From NCBI GenBank assembly GCA_963675925.2, contig CAXXIB010000004.1, positions 682,001-746,000 of the forward strand: DNA of 64,000 nucleotides, in the 5' to 3' direction. The position numbers were made by a program, and so were the translations under genes. Position 1 is the stretch's first letter; each line of letters opens with the position of its first letter. Source of the stretch: CAXXOK01 sp963675925. Lineage in GTDB: Bacteria > Bacillota > Clostridia > Christensenellales > Aristaeellaceae. Below, piece by piece: positions 48,728 to 57,561 of this stretch. The notes beneath the pieces are model-generated. The model searched no databases and was not told the DNA's origin. It saw only the letters and a list, made by a program, of their open reading frames with translations.

Positions 48728-49989
48728 GCAAAGCGCTTCGGACCGCCGTGGTATATTCTCTTGCGATTGTCGTCATGATAGTGACCATTAACCTGCTCAC
48801 CTCGCCGGGGTTTCTGTGGTGCATCTTCCCGGTCTTTGGCATTGCCTGGTGGCCGCTGAGTGTGTACTTTAGCCAAAAGCGCAATCCGCTTGCCTATGCC
48901 CTGTGCGGCGCGGCACTGCTGATCGGCCTGTTTTTAGCCACCTATCTGCTGACCAGCCCCGGTGCACATCCGTGGTTTCTATATCCGGCGCTGGGCGTTG
49001 TGTGGTGGCCGCTTTCGGTGTGGGGCGCAGGCAAAGACGCACGTGTTATGTCCATCGCCGGTGGGCTGACGGTCATCGCGACGCTGCTGACTATCAACCT
49101 CATGACCTCGCCCTCGTTTCTTTGGTTTTGGTACCCTGCGTTCTTTATGCTGTGGTGGCCGCTGAGCGTGCTGCTGGGTAAACGAGCAAACACCATGGCC
49201 TTTGCGCTGGGCTCGGCTGTCGCCGGATCGCTGTTCCTGCTTGTGATGCACGCCATCCAAACGCCTGCTGCTACGCCGTGGTATCTGTTCGTGCTGCTGC
49301 CGCTGTTTTGGTGGCCGGTCTGCCGCATGCTTGCCGGACGCGTGAACCAGTGGCAGATCACACTCATCAGTCTGGTGGTTTTCGCGGCATATTACACCGC
49401 CATCATCGCACTGCTGTATGGCGTAAACTCACTACTGTCCGTGTTTCTGCTCGTAGGCGCAACATGGCTGACCTACGCCATGGGTATCAGCAAATACCGC
49501 AGTTCATTCCTCTTTGCGGCTGTCAACGCCGTCGTCATCGGCCTGTACACCGTGCTTGTGCACCACTTCGTCACCCCGGACTATCACCCGTGGTTTTGGT
49601 ACGGCTTCTTCCCGCTGCTGTGGTGGCCAGTCTCGGCTGCGCTGAAAAACAGTGCAGATAAACCCCTGCCCGTGGTGACCGGCGCGCTTTTGTTCCTTGG
49701 CTACTATGGTGCGCTGAACCTATGGCTCTCCCCCGCTACGCCGTGGGTGCTATTCCTGACCCTGCCCGCTGTCGCCGCGGTGATTGCCGCCCTCTGCCGT
49801 CCAAAGCAGGCCTGGACTTCCTTCTCCGTTGCCATGACCCTTGCGGGCATCGCCTATGTTTCCGCCATCAACCTCGTGTACACACCCCATGCATTGTGGG
49901 CTGTATACCCCGCATTCGCCCTGCTCTGGTGGCCATTGAGTATGTTACTACTGGGGCGCAAAGCAAATCACGAGGACGCAAGCAACTAG
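48724..49989 (+). CDS. Membrane protein made of eight ~52-residue WWPLSV-type repeats
   Basis: The 421-residue protein is a tandem array of about eight units with WW at residues 42, 94, 144, 196, 300 and 402, plus two degenerate units near 249 and 351. The spacing stays at 50-53 residues throughout, giving about 16 short hydrophobic helices. The last repeat (INLVYTPHALWAVYPAFALLWWPLSM) is closest to the single repeat of the HAAS protein, and the first three to the 161-residue protein, so the array grew by duplication. There is no catalytic or transport motif. It overlaps the previous stop (ATGA). Function unknown. Confidence 0.8.
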   Translation: MSKALRTAVVYSLAIVVMIVTINLLTSPGFLWCIFPVFGIAWWPLSVYFSQKRNPLAYALCGAALLIGLFLATYLLTSPGAHPWFLYPALGVVWWPLSVWGAGKDARVMSIAGGLTVIATLLTINLMTSPSFLWFWYPAFFMLWWPLSVLLGKRANTMAFALGSAVAGSLFLLVMHAIQTPAATPWYLFVLLPLFWWPVCRMLAGRVNQWQITLISLVVFAAYYTAIIALLYGVNSLLSVFLLVGATWLTYAMGISKYRSSFLFAAVNAVVIGLYTVLVHHFVTPDYHPWFWYGFFPLLWWPVSAALKNSADKPLPVVTGALLFLGYYGALNLWLSPATPWVLFLTLPAVAAVIAALCRPKQAWTSFSVAMTLAGIAYVSAINLVYTPHALWAVYPAFALLWWPLSMLLLGRKANHEDASN

Positions 49990-50005
49990 AGACCCAGGTT
50001 CCCAC

Positions 50006-50036
50006 CCAAAAGGCCGCGCGATTGCGCGGCCTTTGC
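50006..50036. terminator. Terminator after the membrane-repeat operon
   Basis: AAAGGCCGCGC / GCGCGGCCTTT around a short loop. The T-run is short on the plus strand, and A's flank it on the minus strand. Confidence 0.75.
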
Positions 50037-50117
50037 TAGTATTTTTGTTTAAGCACAGGGAAACGATACGGGGAGACTTGGTAGCGTGCCAGGGATTTTC
50101 GCAGCGTTTCTCTGCCC

Positions 50118-51059
50118 TTATCCAGCATGCATGGTGGTTTCTTCGATATGCTCCAGCGGCTTTTTGGGTTTCTTTTTGTGTTTCTGGCTTAGGAATAGTC
50201 CCGTCATGGTCAGCAGTGCACCGCCGATTTGCAAAAGCGTGATCGTCTCGCCAATCAGCACCGCTGCGCCCAGCATGGTAATGATGGGAATCAGGTATAT
50301 ATAGGTGCCTGAGCGCAGAACGCCGATGCGCTTCATGCCCGTCATCCAAGTGATATAGCAAATCGCGCTAGCGACCACGCCCAAAAACAGTACATTAGTC
50401 CATACCTCAACGCGCAGCAAATCCGACCATGTTCCCTTTTGGGGCAAAAACAACAGCGCCGGCAGGGCAAACAGTATCCCGTAGATAAATAGCTTGCGCG
50501 TAACGAGCATCACCGGATAGCCATGCTGTTCAATTTTGCGCATGAACATGGTCGCGATACCCCAGGAAATGGCTGTAAGCAAGCTTAGCAGATCGCCCAG
50601 GGGATTGAGTTTCAGCTGCTGCCCCGCAAACGATACCATGCCAAGCCCGACGATCGCCAATACAAACCCGACAAAAAACAGCGGGGAGAGCTTTTCTTCT
50701 TTCAAAAACACACTGGCAAAAATCGCAATAAAGAACGGCGCAGACGACACGATAACCGCGCAGTTGGCCGACGAAGTAAAGGTCAGCGCGGAGTTTTCCA
50801 GCAGAAAGTACATGGTCACGGCAAAAAAGCCCGCACCCATGAAATAAAACTCATGGCTGGGCTTTAATAGCTTTAGTTTCTTAGGCCGGATGATGGTCAG
50901 GGCGATTATGGCGATTGCGATGCGCAAAATCAGAAGTTGCACAGGGCTTAAGTACTGCAAAATTACCGTGGAGGAAACAAAGGTCAGACCCCAGACAATG
51001 ATGGTTCCAATCGCAAACACATGCCCCATGCGCTGCTCGCCCGCCGTAGCTTGTTCCAT
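50118..51059 (-). CDS. EamA family (drug/metabolite) transporter
   Basis: The 313-residue protein has ten helices in two EamA halves: GTIIVWGLTFVSSTVILQYLSPVQLLILR in the first, and AISWGIATMFMRKIEQHG followed by SAICYITWMTGMKRIGVLRSGTYIYLIPIITMLGAAVLIGE in the second. Members export amino acids, nucleosides or other metabolites. The C-terminal tail is lysine-rich (QKHKKKPKKPLEH). It follows pgsA with 6 bases between them and may be last in the envelope operon. The start at ATG 51059 has only a weak SD; M11 is an alternative. The substrate is unknown. Confidence 0.88.
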   Translation of the reverse strand: MEQATAGEQRMGHVFAIGTIIVWGLTFVSSTVILQYLSPVQLLILRIAIAIIALTIIRPKKLKLLKPSHEFYFMGAGFFAVTMYFLLENSALTFTSSANCAVIVSSAPFFIAIFASVFLKEEKLSPLFFVGFVLAIVGLGMVSFAGQQLKLNPLGDLLSLLTAISWGIATMFMRKIEQHGYPVMLVTRKLFIYGILFALPALLFLPQKGTWSDLLRVEVWTNVLFLGVVASAICYITWMTGMKRIGVLRSGTYIYLIPIITMLGAAVLIGETITLLQIGGALLTMTGLFLSQKHKKKPKKPLEHIEETTMHAG

Positions 51060-51065
51060 TCGTTT

Positions 51066-51659
51066 TTACTCGATTCCGTTATTTTTTTGTGCACTCAGCT
51101 GCCGAACACAGCTCAGGGCATAAAAGCCCAGCGCAACCAGCGTAAGTCCCATGGCCGCGTACAAAAGAAACACATCCAGCGACACCTGCCAGGCCCAAAA
51201 CCCTTGTACTGTCTCGTGAAAGAACGAGGCTGTCAGCCCTGTCGTCAGCAGCACCTGTGCGGCTTTACCGATGGGCCTTGAATACACCACAATGCTCCGG
51301 CCCAGCATTACAATGCCGCCGACCACCATGAGAATCTCCTTGAGAAAAATGACAATCACGACCACCAGCGGTACCACCGCGGGAATCGTCTCGTTGCCGA
51401 TGGTCATCGAAAGCAGCACCGTAAGCCCCATCAACTTGTCGGCCAGCGGGTCCATCAGTTTGCCGAAATCCGTAATCAAATTGTACTTACGGGCAATGGT
51501 CCCATCAGCAACGTCCGTCGCCCCTGCCAGCAGGAACACGGTCAACGCCCAGTATTTATGCCCACCCACAAACAACACGATGTACACGGGGATCATCCCC
51601 ATGCGCAGCATGGTCAGGACATTGGGAAGATTCAGGTTTTCCTTCCATTTGATATCCAT
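51066..51659 (-). CDS. pgsA: CDP-alcohol phosphatidyltransferase (PgsA-like)
   Basis: This membrane enzyme joins a CDP-lipid to a polar alcohol, most likely glycerol-3-phosphate, to make phosphatidylglycerol phosphate. The 197-residue protein carries the full family motif DxxDGxxARxxxxxxxxGxxxDxxxD (D49, D52, G53, A56, R57, G66, D70, D74). About five membrane segments follow. ATG 51659 has GGAGGG 7 bases upstream. Clustering after dxr and rseP is a normal envelope setting. A cardiolipin or phosphatidylserine synthase is less likely from the motif but not excluded. Confidence 0.88.
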   Translation of the reverse strand: MDIKWKENLNLPNVLTMLRMGMIPVYIVLFVGGHKYWALTVFLLAGATDVADGTIARKYNLITDFGKLMDPLADKLMGLTVLLSMTIGNETIPAVVPLVVVIVIFLKEILMVVGGIVMLGRSIVVYSRPIGKAAQVLLTTGLTASFFHETVQGFWAWQVSLDVFLLYAAMGLTLVALGFYALSCVRQLSAQKNNGIE

Positions 51660-51663
51660 GGTC

Positions 51664-52716
51664 TTACCCTCCGACGATCCGCGCAATATCGCGGAATGTA
51701 AATAAAATCAATAACCCGAACAGAAGTATGAAACCGATCATGTGAATGGTGCCTTCCACCCGGCGGTTGACGGGCTTGCGGCGAATGGCCTCGGCCAGCA
51801 GGAACAAAAACCGGCTGCCGTCCAGCCCCGGAATGGGCAGCAGGTTGATCATCCCCAGGTTGATACTAATCAGAATGGCGAGGTTTAAGTACATGTACAG
51901 GCCGCCGGATCTGGTTTGCTCGGCAATGACCTGCACCACGCCCACCGGGCCGGTAATATCCTGGGCGCCTTCGCCGTGGAAAAACAGTTGCCCAAGGCTT
52001 TTGAGTATCAGGGTGGAGGCATACAAGCAGCTATCCCACGCGCCTTGTATGGACTGCCCCACCGTAAGCCGCTCTCCGGCCCGCAGGCCTACGCCGATCA
52101 GCGGTCTGCCTTCCGTTTCGCTATACTGGGGGATGACCGCCACGGTGACCGTATCGCCATCGCGGCTTAGCGTCAGGGTTACGGCCTCGCCCTCATCCAG
52201 CGTTTCAATGGCGGCGGACAGCGCACTGATGTCGCCGACTGTAATGTCCTCGCCCTGCACCGCTGTAATGCGATCTCCGGGCTGCATACCGGCCGTATAG
52301 GCGGGTGTGCCGGGCTGTACATCGGTAATATAGGGCTGCACCGGCATCGCGCTGTAGGCCAGGTGCAGCACAATCGCCAGCACAAATGCCAGAAGAATGT
52401 TCATGGTCGCCCCGGCGACCACCACAATCATCCGCTTCCATGCGGCGGCAGCGTTATAGCGGCGCGGGTCATCTTCAGGCAGGGTTTCGGTATCCTCGTC
52501 GTAAAACGCGCAGTACCCGCCCAGCGGTATAGACCGCAGCGTATACAGCGTCTCGGTTTTCTCACTCTTGCGCTGCAACAGCTTGGGCCCGAAGCCGACC
52601 GAAAACTCCTTGACGGCGATTTTCAGTGCACGGGCGGACAGATAATGGCCCAGCTCGTGCACGGTAATCAAAATGCCCAAAAGCAGAATCGCCAGCAGTA
52701 CAAACAGTATCGTCAT
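51664..52716 (-). CDS. rseP: RIP metalloprotease RseP/RasP (site-2 protease)
   Basis: This zinc protease cuts membrane-embedded substrates, including anti-sigma factors and signal-peptide remnants. Its 350 residues have the HELGH zinc site in the first helix (H20, E21, H24), a PDZ domain around residues 125-205 (ITDVQPGTPAYTAGMQPGDRI), the loop NLLPIPGLDGSRF that supplies the third zinc ligand (D in LDG), and four membrane helices. GAAAGG precedes the ATG. It lies directly downstream of dxr, as in many Firmicutes, although cdsA and uppS are not beside them here. Confidence 0.95.
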   Translation of the reverse strand: MTILFVLLAILLLGILITVHELGHYLSARALKIAVKEFSVGFGPKLLQRKSEKTETLYTLRSIPLGGYCAFYDEDTETLPEDDPRRYNAAAAWKRMIVVVAGATMNILLAFVLAIVLHLAYSAMPVQPYITDVQPGTPAYTAGMQPGDRITAVQGEDITVGDISALSAAIETLDEGEAVTLTLSRDGDTVTVAVIPQYSETEGRPLIGVGLRAGERLTVGQSIQGAWDSCLYASTLILKSLGQLFFHGEGAQDITGPVGVVQVIAEQTRSGGLYMYLNLAILISINLGMINLLPIPGLDGSRFLFLLAEAIRRKPVNRRVEGTIHMIGFILLFGLLILFTFRDIARIVGG

Positions 52717-52769
52717 AGGGTTCCTTTCCGAATGTTTGATGCATCAACCGTGATGCTTACACGCGTAAT

Positions 52770-53942
52770 TTATCGGGGTTCTGCCTGGGGCGAAAGCCCC
52801 ATCAGCTCTAGTGCTACGGCCCGCGCGCGCCTGTCGGCCTCCAGCACCTGGGCCAGCGTATCGGCCGGTAGCGCGCCTACGGTGCGAACGGTTTCCTCCA
52901 CAACATGAAACAGCTGTCCCACGGTGAGTTTCCCGTCCAGCAAGCGGTTTGCGGCTTCCTCGTTAGCGGCATTGAGCACACAGCAGGCTGCACCGCCTGC
53001 GAGGATGCACTCCGCCGCCAGCCGCAGCGAGGGAAAGCGTGTCGGGTCCGGCGCTTCAAAGCTAAGCTCTTTGAGCTTGAACAGGTCCAGCGTGTCGCCG
53101 CCGGTGGGCAAGCGCTTGGGGTAGGCCATCGCATACAGGATGGGCAGGCGCATGTCCGGCGTGCCGATTTGGGCGATCACCGCGCCGTCTTCAAACTCCA
53201 CCGCGCTGTGCACCGCCGACTGTGGATGGATCAACACCTGGATTTGTTCCACAGTCGCGCCAAACAGGTAATGCGCTTCGATCATCTCCAGCGCTTTGTT
53301 AAACAGCGTTGCCGAATCCACCGTGATTTTCTTTCCCATCGTCCAGGTGGGGTGTTTCAGGGCCTGTGTCACGGTCGCCGCATCAATACTTTTCTTATCC
53401 CAGGTGCGAAACGGCCCTCCGGAGCAGGTGAGCAGAATGCGCCGGAACGGATTGCCGCTCGCACCCTGCAGGCACTGGAAAATAGCGGAATGTTCACTGT
53501 CGATGGGCAGCAGGCTGTGCTCTCCGGCCATTTGGGCGGCTTTCATTACCAGCGCGCCCCCGGCGACCAGCGTTTCCTTGTTAGCCAGCAATACCCGCTT
53601 GTGCAGGGCCAGCGCATGGAGCACAGCAGACAGCCCGCACATACCGACCACCGCGACCAGTACTTCGTCACAGTCGTCCATACCGGCGGCTTCCAGCAGC
53701 GCATCGTCGCCAAACACCCAGCGCACATCGCGCAGGTCGCTTGGAATGTCCGCCATCGAAAACCGTGCGTCCGTCAGCCCCGCCAGCTGCGGGCGAAACG
53801 CACGCACCTGCGCAAACAGCGCTTCGCTGCTGCTTTTGGCCACCAGTGCGGCCACGCGAAAGCGATCCCGGTGCAGCGCTGCAACCTCCAGCGCCTGCGT
53901 GCCGATAGACCCCGTGGACCCCAATATCGCCAACCGCTTCAC
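52770..53942 (-). CDS. dxr: 1-deoxy-D-xylulose-5-phosphate reductoisomerase
   Basis: This NADPH-dependent enzyme converts DXP to MEP in isoprenoid synthesis and is the target of fosmidomycin. About 390 residues: Rossmann start RLAILGSTGSIGTQALEV, NKETLVAGGALV, LLPIDSEHSAIFQCLQG (metal-binding DSEHS), LLTCSGGPFR, TWTMGKKITVDSATLFNKALEMIEAHYLF and the C-terminal helical domain. The start is GTG 53942 because AAAGGAG lies 8 bases upstream; an in-frame ATG further 5' would place that site inside the coding region. It precedes rseP. Confidence 0.96.
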   Translation of the reverse strand: MKRLAILGSTGSIGTQALEVAALHRDRFRVAALVAKSSSEALFAQVRAFRPQLAGLTDARFSMADIPSDLRDVRWVFGDDALLEAAGMDDCDEVLVAVVGMCGLSAVLHALALHKRVLLANKETLVAGGALVMKAAQMAGEHSLLPIDSEHSAIFQCLQGASGNPFRRILLTCSGGPFRTWDKKSIDAATVTQALKHPTWTMGKKITVDSATLFNKALEMIEAHYLFGATVEQIQVLIHPQSAVHSAVEFEDGAVIAQIGTPDMRLPILYAMAYPKRLPTGGDTLDLFKLKELSFEAPDPTRFPSLRLAAECILAGGAACCVLNAANEEAANRLLDGKLTVGQLFHVVEETVRTVGALPADTLAQVLEADRRARAVALELMGLSPQAEPR

Positions 53943-54046
53943 CGTGTACACTCCTTTTAGGGCCAAGACCCCTCAGCCCTGCGTTTGGCCGCGCACTGCG
54001 CGGCCAATGACCGGACCGTATGATTATACCACTTTTTCGAAAGCCT

Positions 54047-54940
54047 TTACGCGTCCGCTGTTGCCCAATGTGCCTGCTCGATATCCAGATCGCGGTGGGT
54101 AACGGACACCTGCCAGTCCAGCTCACGCAGAAACGCGGCCAGGTTTTCAGTAATGGCTACGCTGCGGTGCGCGCCACCCGTACAGCCGATGGCGATCACC
54201 AGACGGTGCTTGCCCTCGGTTACATAGTGGGGCAGCAGAAACTTAAGCATATCCTTGATCTTGACCAGAAACTCCTCGGTGACCGGGTGCCCCAGCACAA
54301 AGTCCCGCACCGGTTCATCCAACCCCGTTTGGTGCCCCAGTTCCTTAATATAGTAGGGGTTTGGCAGAAAGCGCACATCAAACACCAAATCGCCCGCACG
54401 GGGGATGCCGCGCTTGAACCCAAACGAGATCATCTCGATGCGTAAAATCGCATTATCATCCGATGCGGTAACAATCTTACGCATCATCTTTTGCAGGTTT
54501 TTGGTGTTCATTTCCGACGAATCAATCAGGTGGTCGGCAAACTCCTTGAGCGGCTGGAGCATAATGCGCTCACGCTTGATGGCCTCGTCCAGCGACTTGG
54601 TTTCCGGCGTGAGGGGATGATCGCGGCGGGTTTCCTTATACCGATTGACCAGGGTTTCGTCCGCTGCGTCAATAAACAGGGTGTCAATCATATAGCCCAG
54701 GTTTTTGGCCTCGCGGATCATTTTCACCACGGCCATGGGATCGAAAAACGCGCCGGAGCGCACATCCACGCCGATGGCTGCCATGGGGCGTTCCTGCAGG
54801 CTTAAATTACAGGCTTCCATAAAGCGAACAAGCATGGTGGGCGGCAGATTATCCACGCAGAGCGCGCCCAAATCTTCCAAGGTCCGCAGGGCGATGGTTT
54901 TTCCCGATCCACTCAGGCCTGTAACGATTAAAAACCGCAT
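54047..54940 (-). CDS. rapZ: RNase adapter protein RapZ (YvcJ)
   Basis: This nucleotide-binding regulator binds glucosamine-6-phosphate in E. coli, where it directs RNase E to a small RNA; in Firmicutes the role is linked to competence and envelope control. The 297 residues have Walker A GLSGSGKT (8-15), the conserved CVDNLPPTML, and the C-terminal IGCTGGAHRSVAITENLA. It is 28 bases downstream of murB, the usual murB-rapZ pairing. The expected partners yvcK and whiA do not follow; dxr does. Confidence 0.95.
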   Translation of the reverse strand: MRFLIVTGLSGSGKTIALRTLEDLGALCVDNLPPTMLVRFMEACNLSLQERPMAAIGVDVRSGAFFDPMAVVKMIREAKNLGYMIDTLFIDAADETLVNRYKETRRDHPLTPETKSLDEAIKRERIMLQPLKEFADHLIDSSEMNTKNLQKMMRKIVTASDDNAILRIEMISFGFKRGIPRAGDLVFDVRFLPNPYYIKELGHQTGLDEPVRDFVLGHPVTEEFLVKIKDMLKFLLPHYVTEGKHRLVIAIGCTGGAHRSVAITENLAAFLRELDWQVSVTHRDLDIEQAHWATADA

Positions 54941-54967
54941 AGTGTTCCTCTTCTCTAGGGTGTTTGT

Positions 54968-55906
54968 TTATTCGTCTTCGCCGATGATTTGCACTTCGGG
55001 TTGCAAGTCAAACCCGGATTCGCGCTTTACGGTCTGCTGCACAAACGCAATCAGCTGTAGGTACTCCTTGGCGGTGCCGTTTTGGTCGTTGACCAGAAAA
55101 TTGGCGTGTTTTTCGCTAACCGATACGCCGCCGATCCGGTGGCCTTTCAGGCCCGCGGCTTCAATCAGCGCCCCCGCGTACTGCCCCGGCGGGCGTTTGA
55201 AGGTGCTGCCGCAGCAGGGCATGGTCAGGGGTTGTTTGTCGCGCCTGCGCGCGTTAAATTCCCGCATTGCCACATGCACGGCATCGCTGTTGCCCTGTTT
55301 CAGCATCACCGTTGCGTACAGGATGATTTCGTCCTGTATGCGGCTGCGGCGATAGCTAAACTGCATATCTTCCCGGTCGTAGCTGTGCATTTCCCCGTCG
55401 CGGTCCACGCAGGTCACGCTGATGATCAGATCGCCCAGCTCGCTGCCGTACGCACCGGCATTCATCCGTACGCCGCCGCCCACCGTACCGGGGATACCCG
55501 CTGAAAACTCAAGCCCCGTAAGGCCTGCATCAGCCGCGGCATTTGCCAGGCTGGACAGCAACGCCCCGGCCTGTGCCGTAATAATGTAGTTATGCCCGTC
55601 GTGTGTGGCGGGTGCGGAAATATCCTGAAACTTTGACCCAAAGTGCATCACAATGCCACGCAGTCCGCCATCCTTAATCAGCACGTTGGAGCCGTTTCCA
55701 AACGCAAACAGCGGTACATCGTAGCGCTTGGCAATGCGCAGAATTTCCACGGGTTGTTCGTCGCCAGAAACCTCTACAAAGATTTCGGCAGGGCCGCCCA
55801 GGTGAAGGCTGGTATAGTCGGACATCGGCACGTTAAAGCGTAAATCTTCGCTTGGCACAGCCAGGCGTAATTCGCCTAAAAGCTTCGCCCTGACCGTCTC
55901 GTCCAT
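54968..55906 (-). CDS. murB: UDP-N-acetylenolpyruvoylglucosamine reductase
   Basis: This FAD-dependent enzyme reduces the enolpyruvyl group to lactyl, the second step of muramic acid synthesis. About 312 residues, type II layout: SDYTSLHLGGPAEIFVEV, FGNGSNVLIKDGG (FAD loop), GIPGTVGGGVRMNAGAYGSE, the catalytic serine in CCGSTFKRPPG, and KGHRIGGVSVSEKHANFLVN. ATG 55906 is chosen because GGAGG lies 7 bases upstream; the TTG six bases earlier would sit against it. A good promoter lies 30 bases upstream. murA is elsewhere in this window. Confidence 0.96.
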   Translation of the reverse strand: MDETVRAKLLGELRLAVPSEDLRFNVPMSDYTSLHLGGPAEIFVEVSGDEQPVEILRIAKRYDVPLFAFGNGSNVLIKDGGLRGIVMHFGSKFQDISAPATHDGHNYIITAQAGALLSSLANAAADAGLTGLEFSAGIPGTVGGGVRMNAGAYGSELGDLIISVTCVDRDGEMHSYDREDMQFSYRRSRIQDEIILYATVMLKQGNSDAVHVAMREFNARRRDKQPLTMPCCGSTFKRPPGQYAGALIEAAGLKGHRIGGVSVSEKHANFLVNDQNGTAKEYLQLIAFVQQTVKRESGFDLQPEVQIIGEDE

Positions 55907-55935
55907 ACACAAACCTCCGTGTCAAAATCGACTAA

Positions 55936-55964
55936 AGTGTACCGCAATTTACAGGAATAGTCAA
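55936..55964 (-). promoter_or_regulatory. Promoter of the murB-rapZ-dxr-rseP-pgsA operon
   Basis: On the minus strand, TTGACT (55964-55959), a 17-bp spacer and TACACT (55941-55936). The remaining ~250 bases up to the divergent PHP gene hold no gene I can support. Confidence 0.8.
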
Positions 55965-56219
55965 AGTTCCACACGCTTTTGGGCTTGTCCTGTTTGCGGG
56001 CACAACAATATGCATAATTTACGTCTGTTGCTGCCGTATGGACTATGAACACATCCTGCGGTTTCCAGCCTGACTTTAGGCCTATTGCTTCTTTCCTTGT
56101 GAACATCACGATTCTTGCCAAAACAGCTTTACCGAGAATTTACACCGTCCATTCTTTGTGCTTACCCGCGCGTCTTACAATGAGCCCGTACGAAGTTTAT
56201 GACGGGTGGGTTTGCAACG

Positions 56220-57542
56220 ATGCACACAATTCGAAAACGACTACTGCCTTTTTCCCTCTGCTGTTTCATGGCCCTGAGCTACATCGTTTCACCAGCTCTG
56301 GCGGCCACCGAAAAAACCGCCGCGGTTTCCGGCATGGTAGCTGACGCTGATGGCAGCGGGCTGATCGCCCAGGTACTGGTTACCGGCGAGGACTATCAAA
56401 CCCGCATCAATACCGATATGCTGGGCCGCTTCTCCCTTAGGCTGCCGCTGGGCGAATACCAGATAGAGCTAAGCAAGGGCTCGGAATACGAACGCAGCAT
56501 AGTGCCTGTCAGCGTAGCCGACCGCAGGGCGCAGTACCTGGGCATACTGACGCTGCAGCGTTTGTACCAAACCGACTGGCTAGCCGGAGATCTGCATCAG
56601 CATAGTGTGTATTCCTTCGACGGTCGCAACAGCCCGGCGGAGATTGTGCTGTCCGACCTTGCCATGGGGCTTTCGTTCGGAGTGCTGACCGACCACAACG
56701 ATTTGCGCGGCAACCCTGAGTATGCCAGTGCAACGCTAAACGGGTTTATCCCCATCATGGGCATGGAAATTACAACCGATCGCGGCCATTTTAATGCGAT
56801 TCACTTTAGCGCCGACTTGGATGTCAGCGTGCAAAACGGCGAAAGCGACGTACGCCGCATTGTTCAGGCTGTACACACGGTTCCAGGCGCACTCCTCCAG
56901 ATTAACCACCCCACACGCACGGAGTTTGCCTTTGTGGATACGCAGCTTACCTCGCTGTTTGATGTGTACGAGCTATGGAACGGCAAGCGCGCCGCACCCT
57001 ATGTGGAAGGCGAACCCAACTTTCAGGCTGTACAGACCTGGTTTGATATGCTTGCCGACGGCTTGTACCTGCCCGCCACAGCTGGATCGGACAACCACGA
57101 CATCAACGGCAATTTGCTGTTTGTCTCCCCGGACGAGCTGAGCGACGATGACCGCTGGTACATGACCGCCATGTTTTCCGGCATGCCACGCCTGTATGTC
57201 TTTGCGCCGGAGCGGACTGCCGATGCAGTCCTGCGGGCCATCGGCGCCGGGAACAGCTTTCTGACCAACAACCCGCTCGCCTTTGTGGATGTCGATGGTG
57301 CGATTCCCGGCCAGACAACACACGCTGGCGACTGCCATGTTGGCGTTATACTGCAATCCAACCGCCCCTTGCTTTCGTATTCCCTGATCGTAAACGGTGT
57401 AGCGCAGGTACACGTTTCCATAGGCGGGCTGACCTTTACAGACACCCACACCCTGCCGCTGCATGCGGGTGACTGGGTGGTCCTTACGGTACGCGGTGTA
57501 AACGGGGATTATGCGATCAGCAATCCCGTTTTTATCAAATAA
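56220..57542 (+). CDS. Secreted PHP-fold phosphoesterase-like protein (CehA/McbA-like)
   Basis: The ~440-residue secreted protein has a signal peptide ending around SPALAATEK. Next comes a carboxypeptidase-regulatory-like beta domain (VSGMVADADGSGLIAQVLVTG) and then a PHP metal-dependent domain: AGDLHQHSVYSFDGRNSP, GVLTDHND, GHFNAIHF, LLQINHP and ATAGSDNHD supply the usual His/Asp metal ligands. CehA/McbA proteins are hydrolases of varied substrates; this one's target is unknown. A C-terminal beta domain follows. ATG 56220 has a GGGTGGG site upstream. It probably shares a transcript with the DUF4430 gene 19 bases later. Confidence 0.82.
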   Translation: MHTIRKRLLPFSLCCFMALSYIVSPALAATEKTAAVSGMVADADGSGLIAQVLVTGEDYQTRINTDMLGRFSLRLPLGEYQIELSKGSEYERSIVPVSVADRRAQYLGILTLQRLYQTDWLAGDLHQHSVYSFDGRNSPAEIVLSDLAMGLSFGVLTDHNDLRGNPEYASATLNGFIPIMGMEITTDRGHFNAIHFSADLDVSVQNGESDVRRIVQAVHTVPGALLQINHPTRTEFAFVDTQLTSLFDVYELWNGKRAAPYVEGEPNFQAVQTWFDMLADGLYLPATAGSDNHDINGNLLFVSPDELSDDDRWYMTAMFSGMPRLYVFAPERTADAVLRAIGAGNSFLTNNPLAFVDVDGAIPGQTTHAGDCHVGVILQSNRPLLSYSLIVNGVAQVHVSIGGLTFTDTHTLPLHAGDWVVLTVRGVNGDYAISNPVFIK

Positions 57543-57561
57543 ACGATTATTGGAGGAACCT

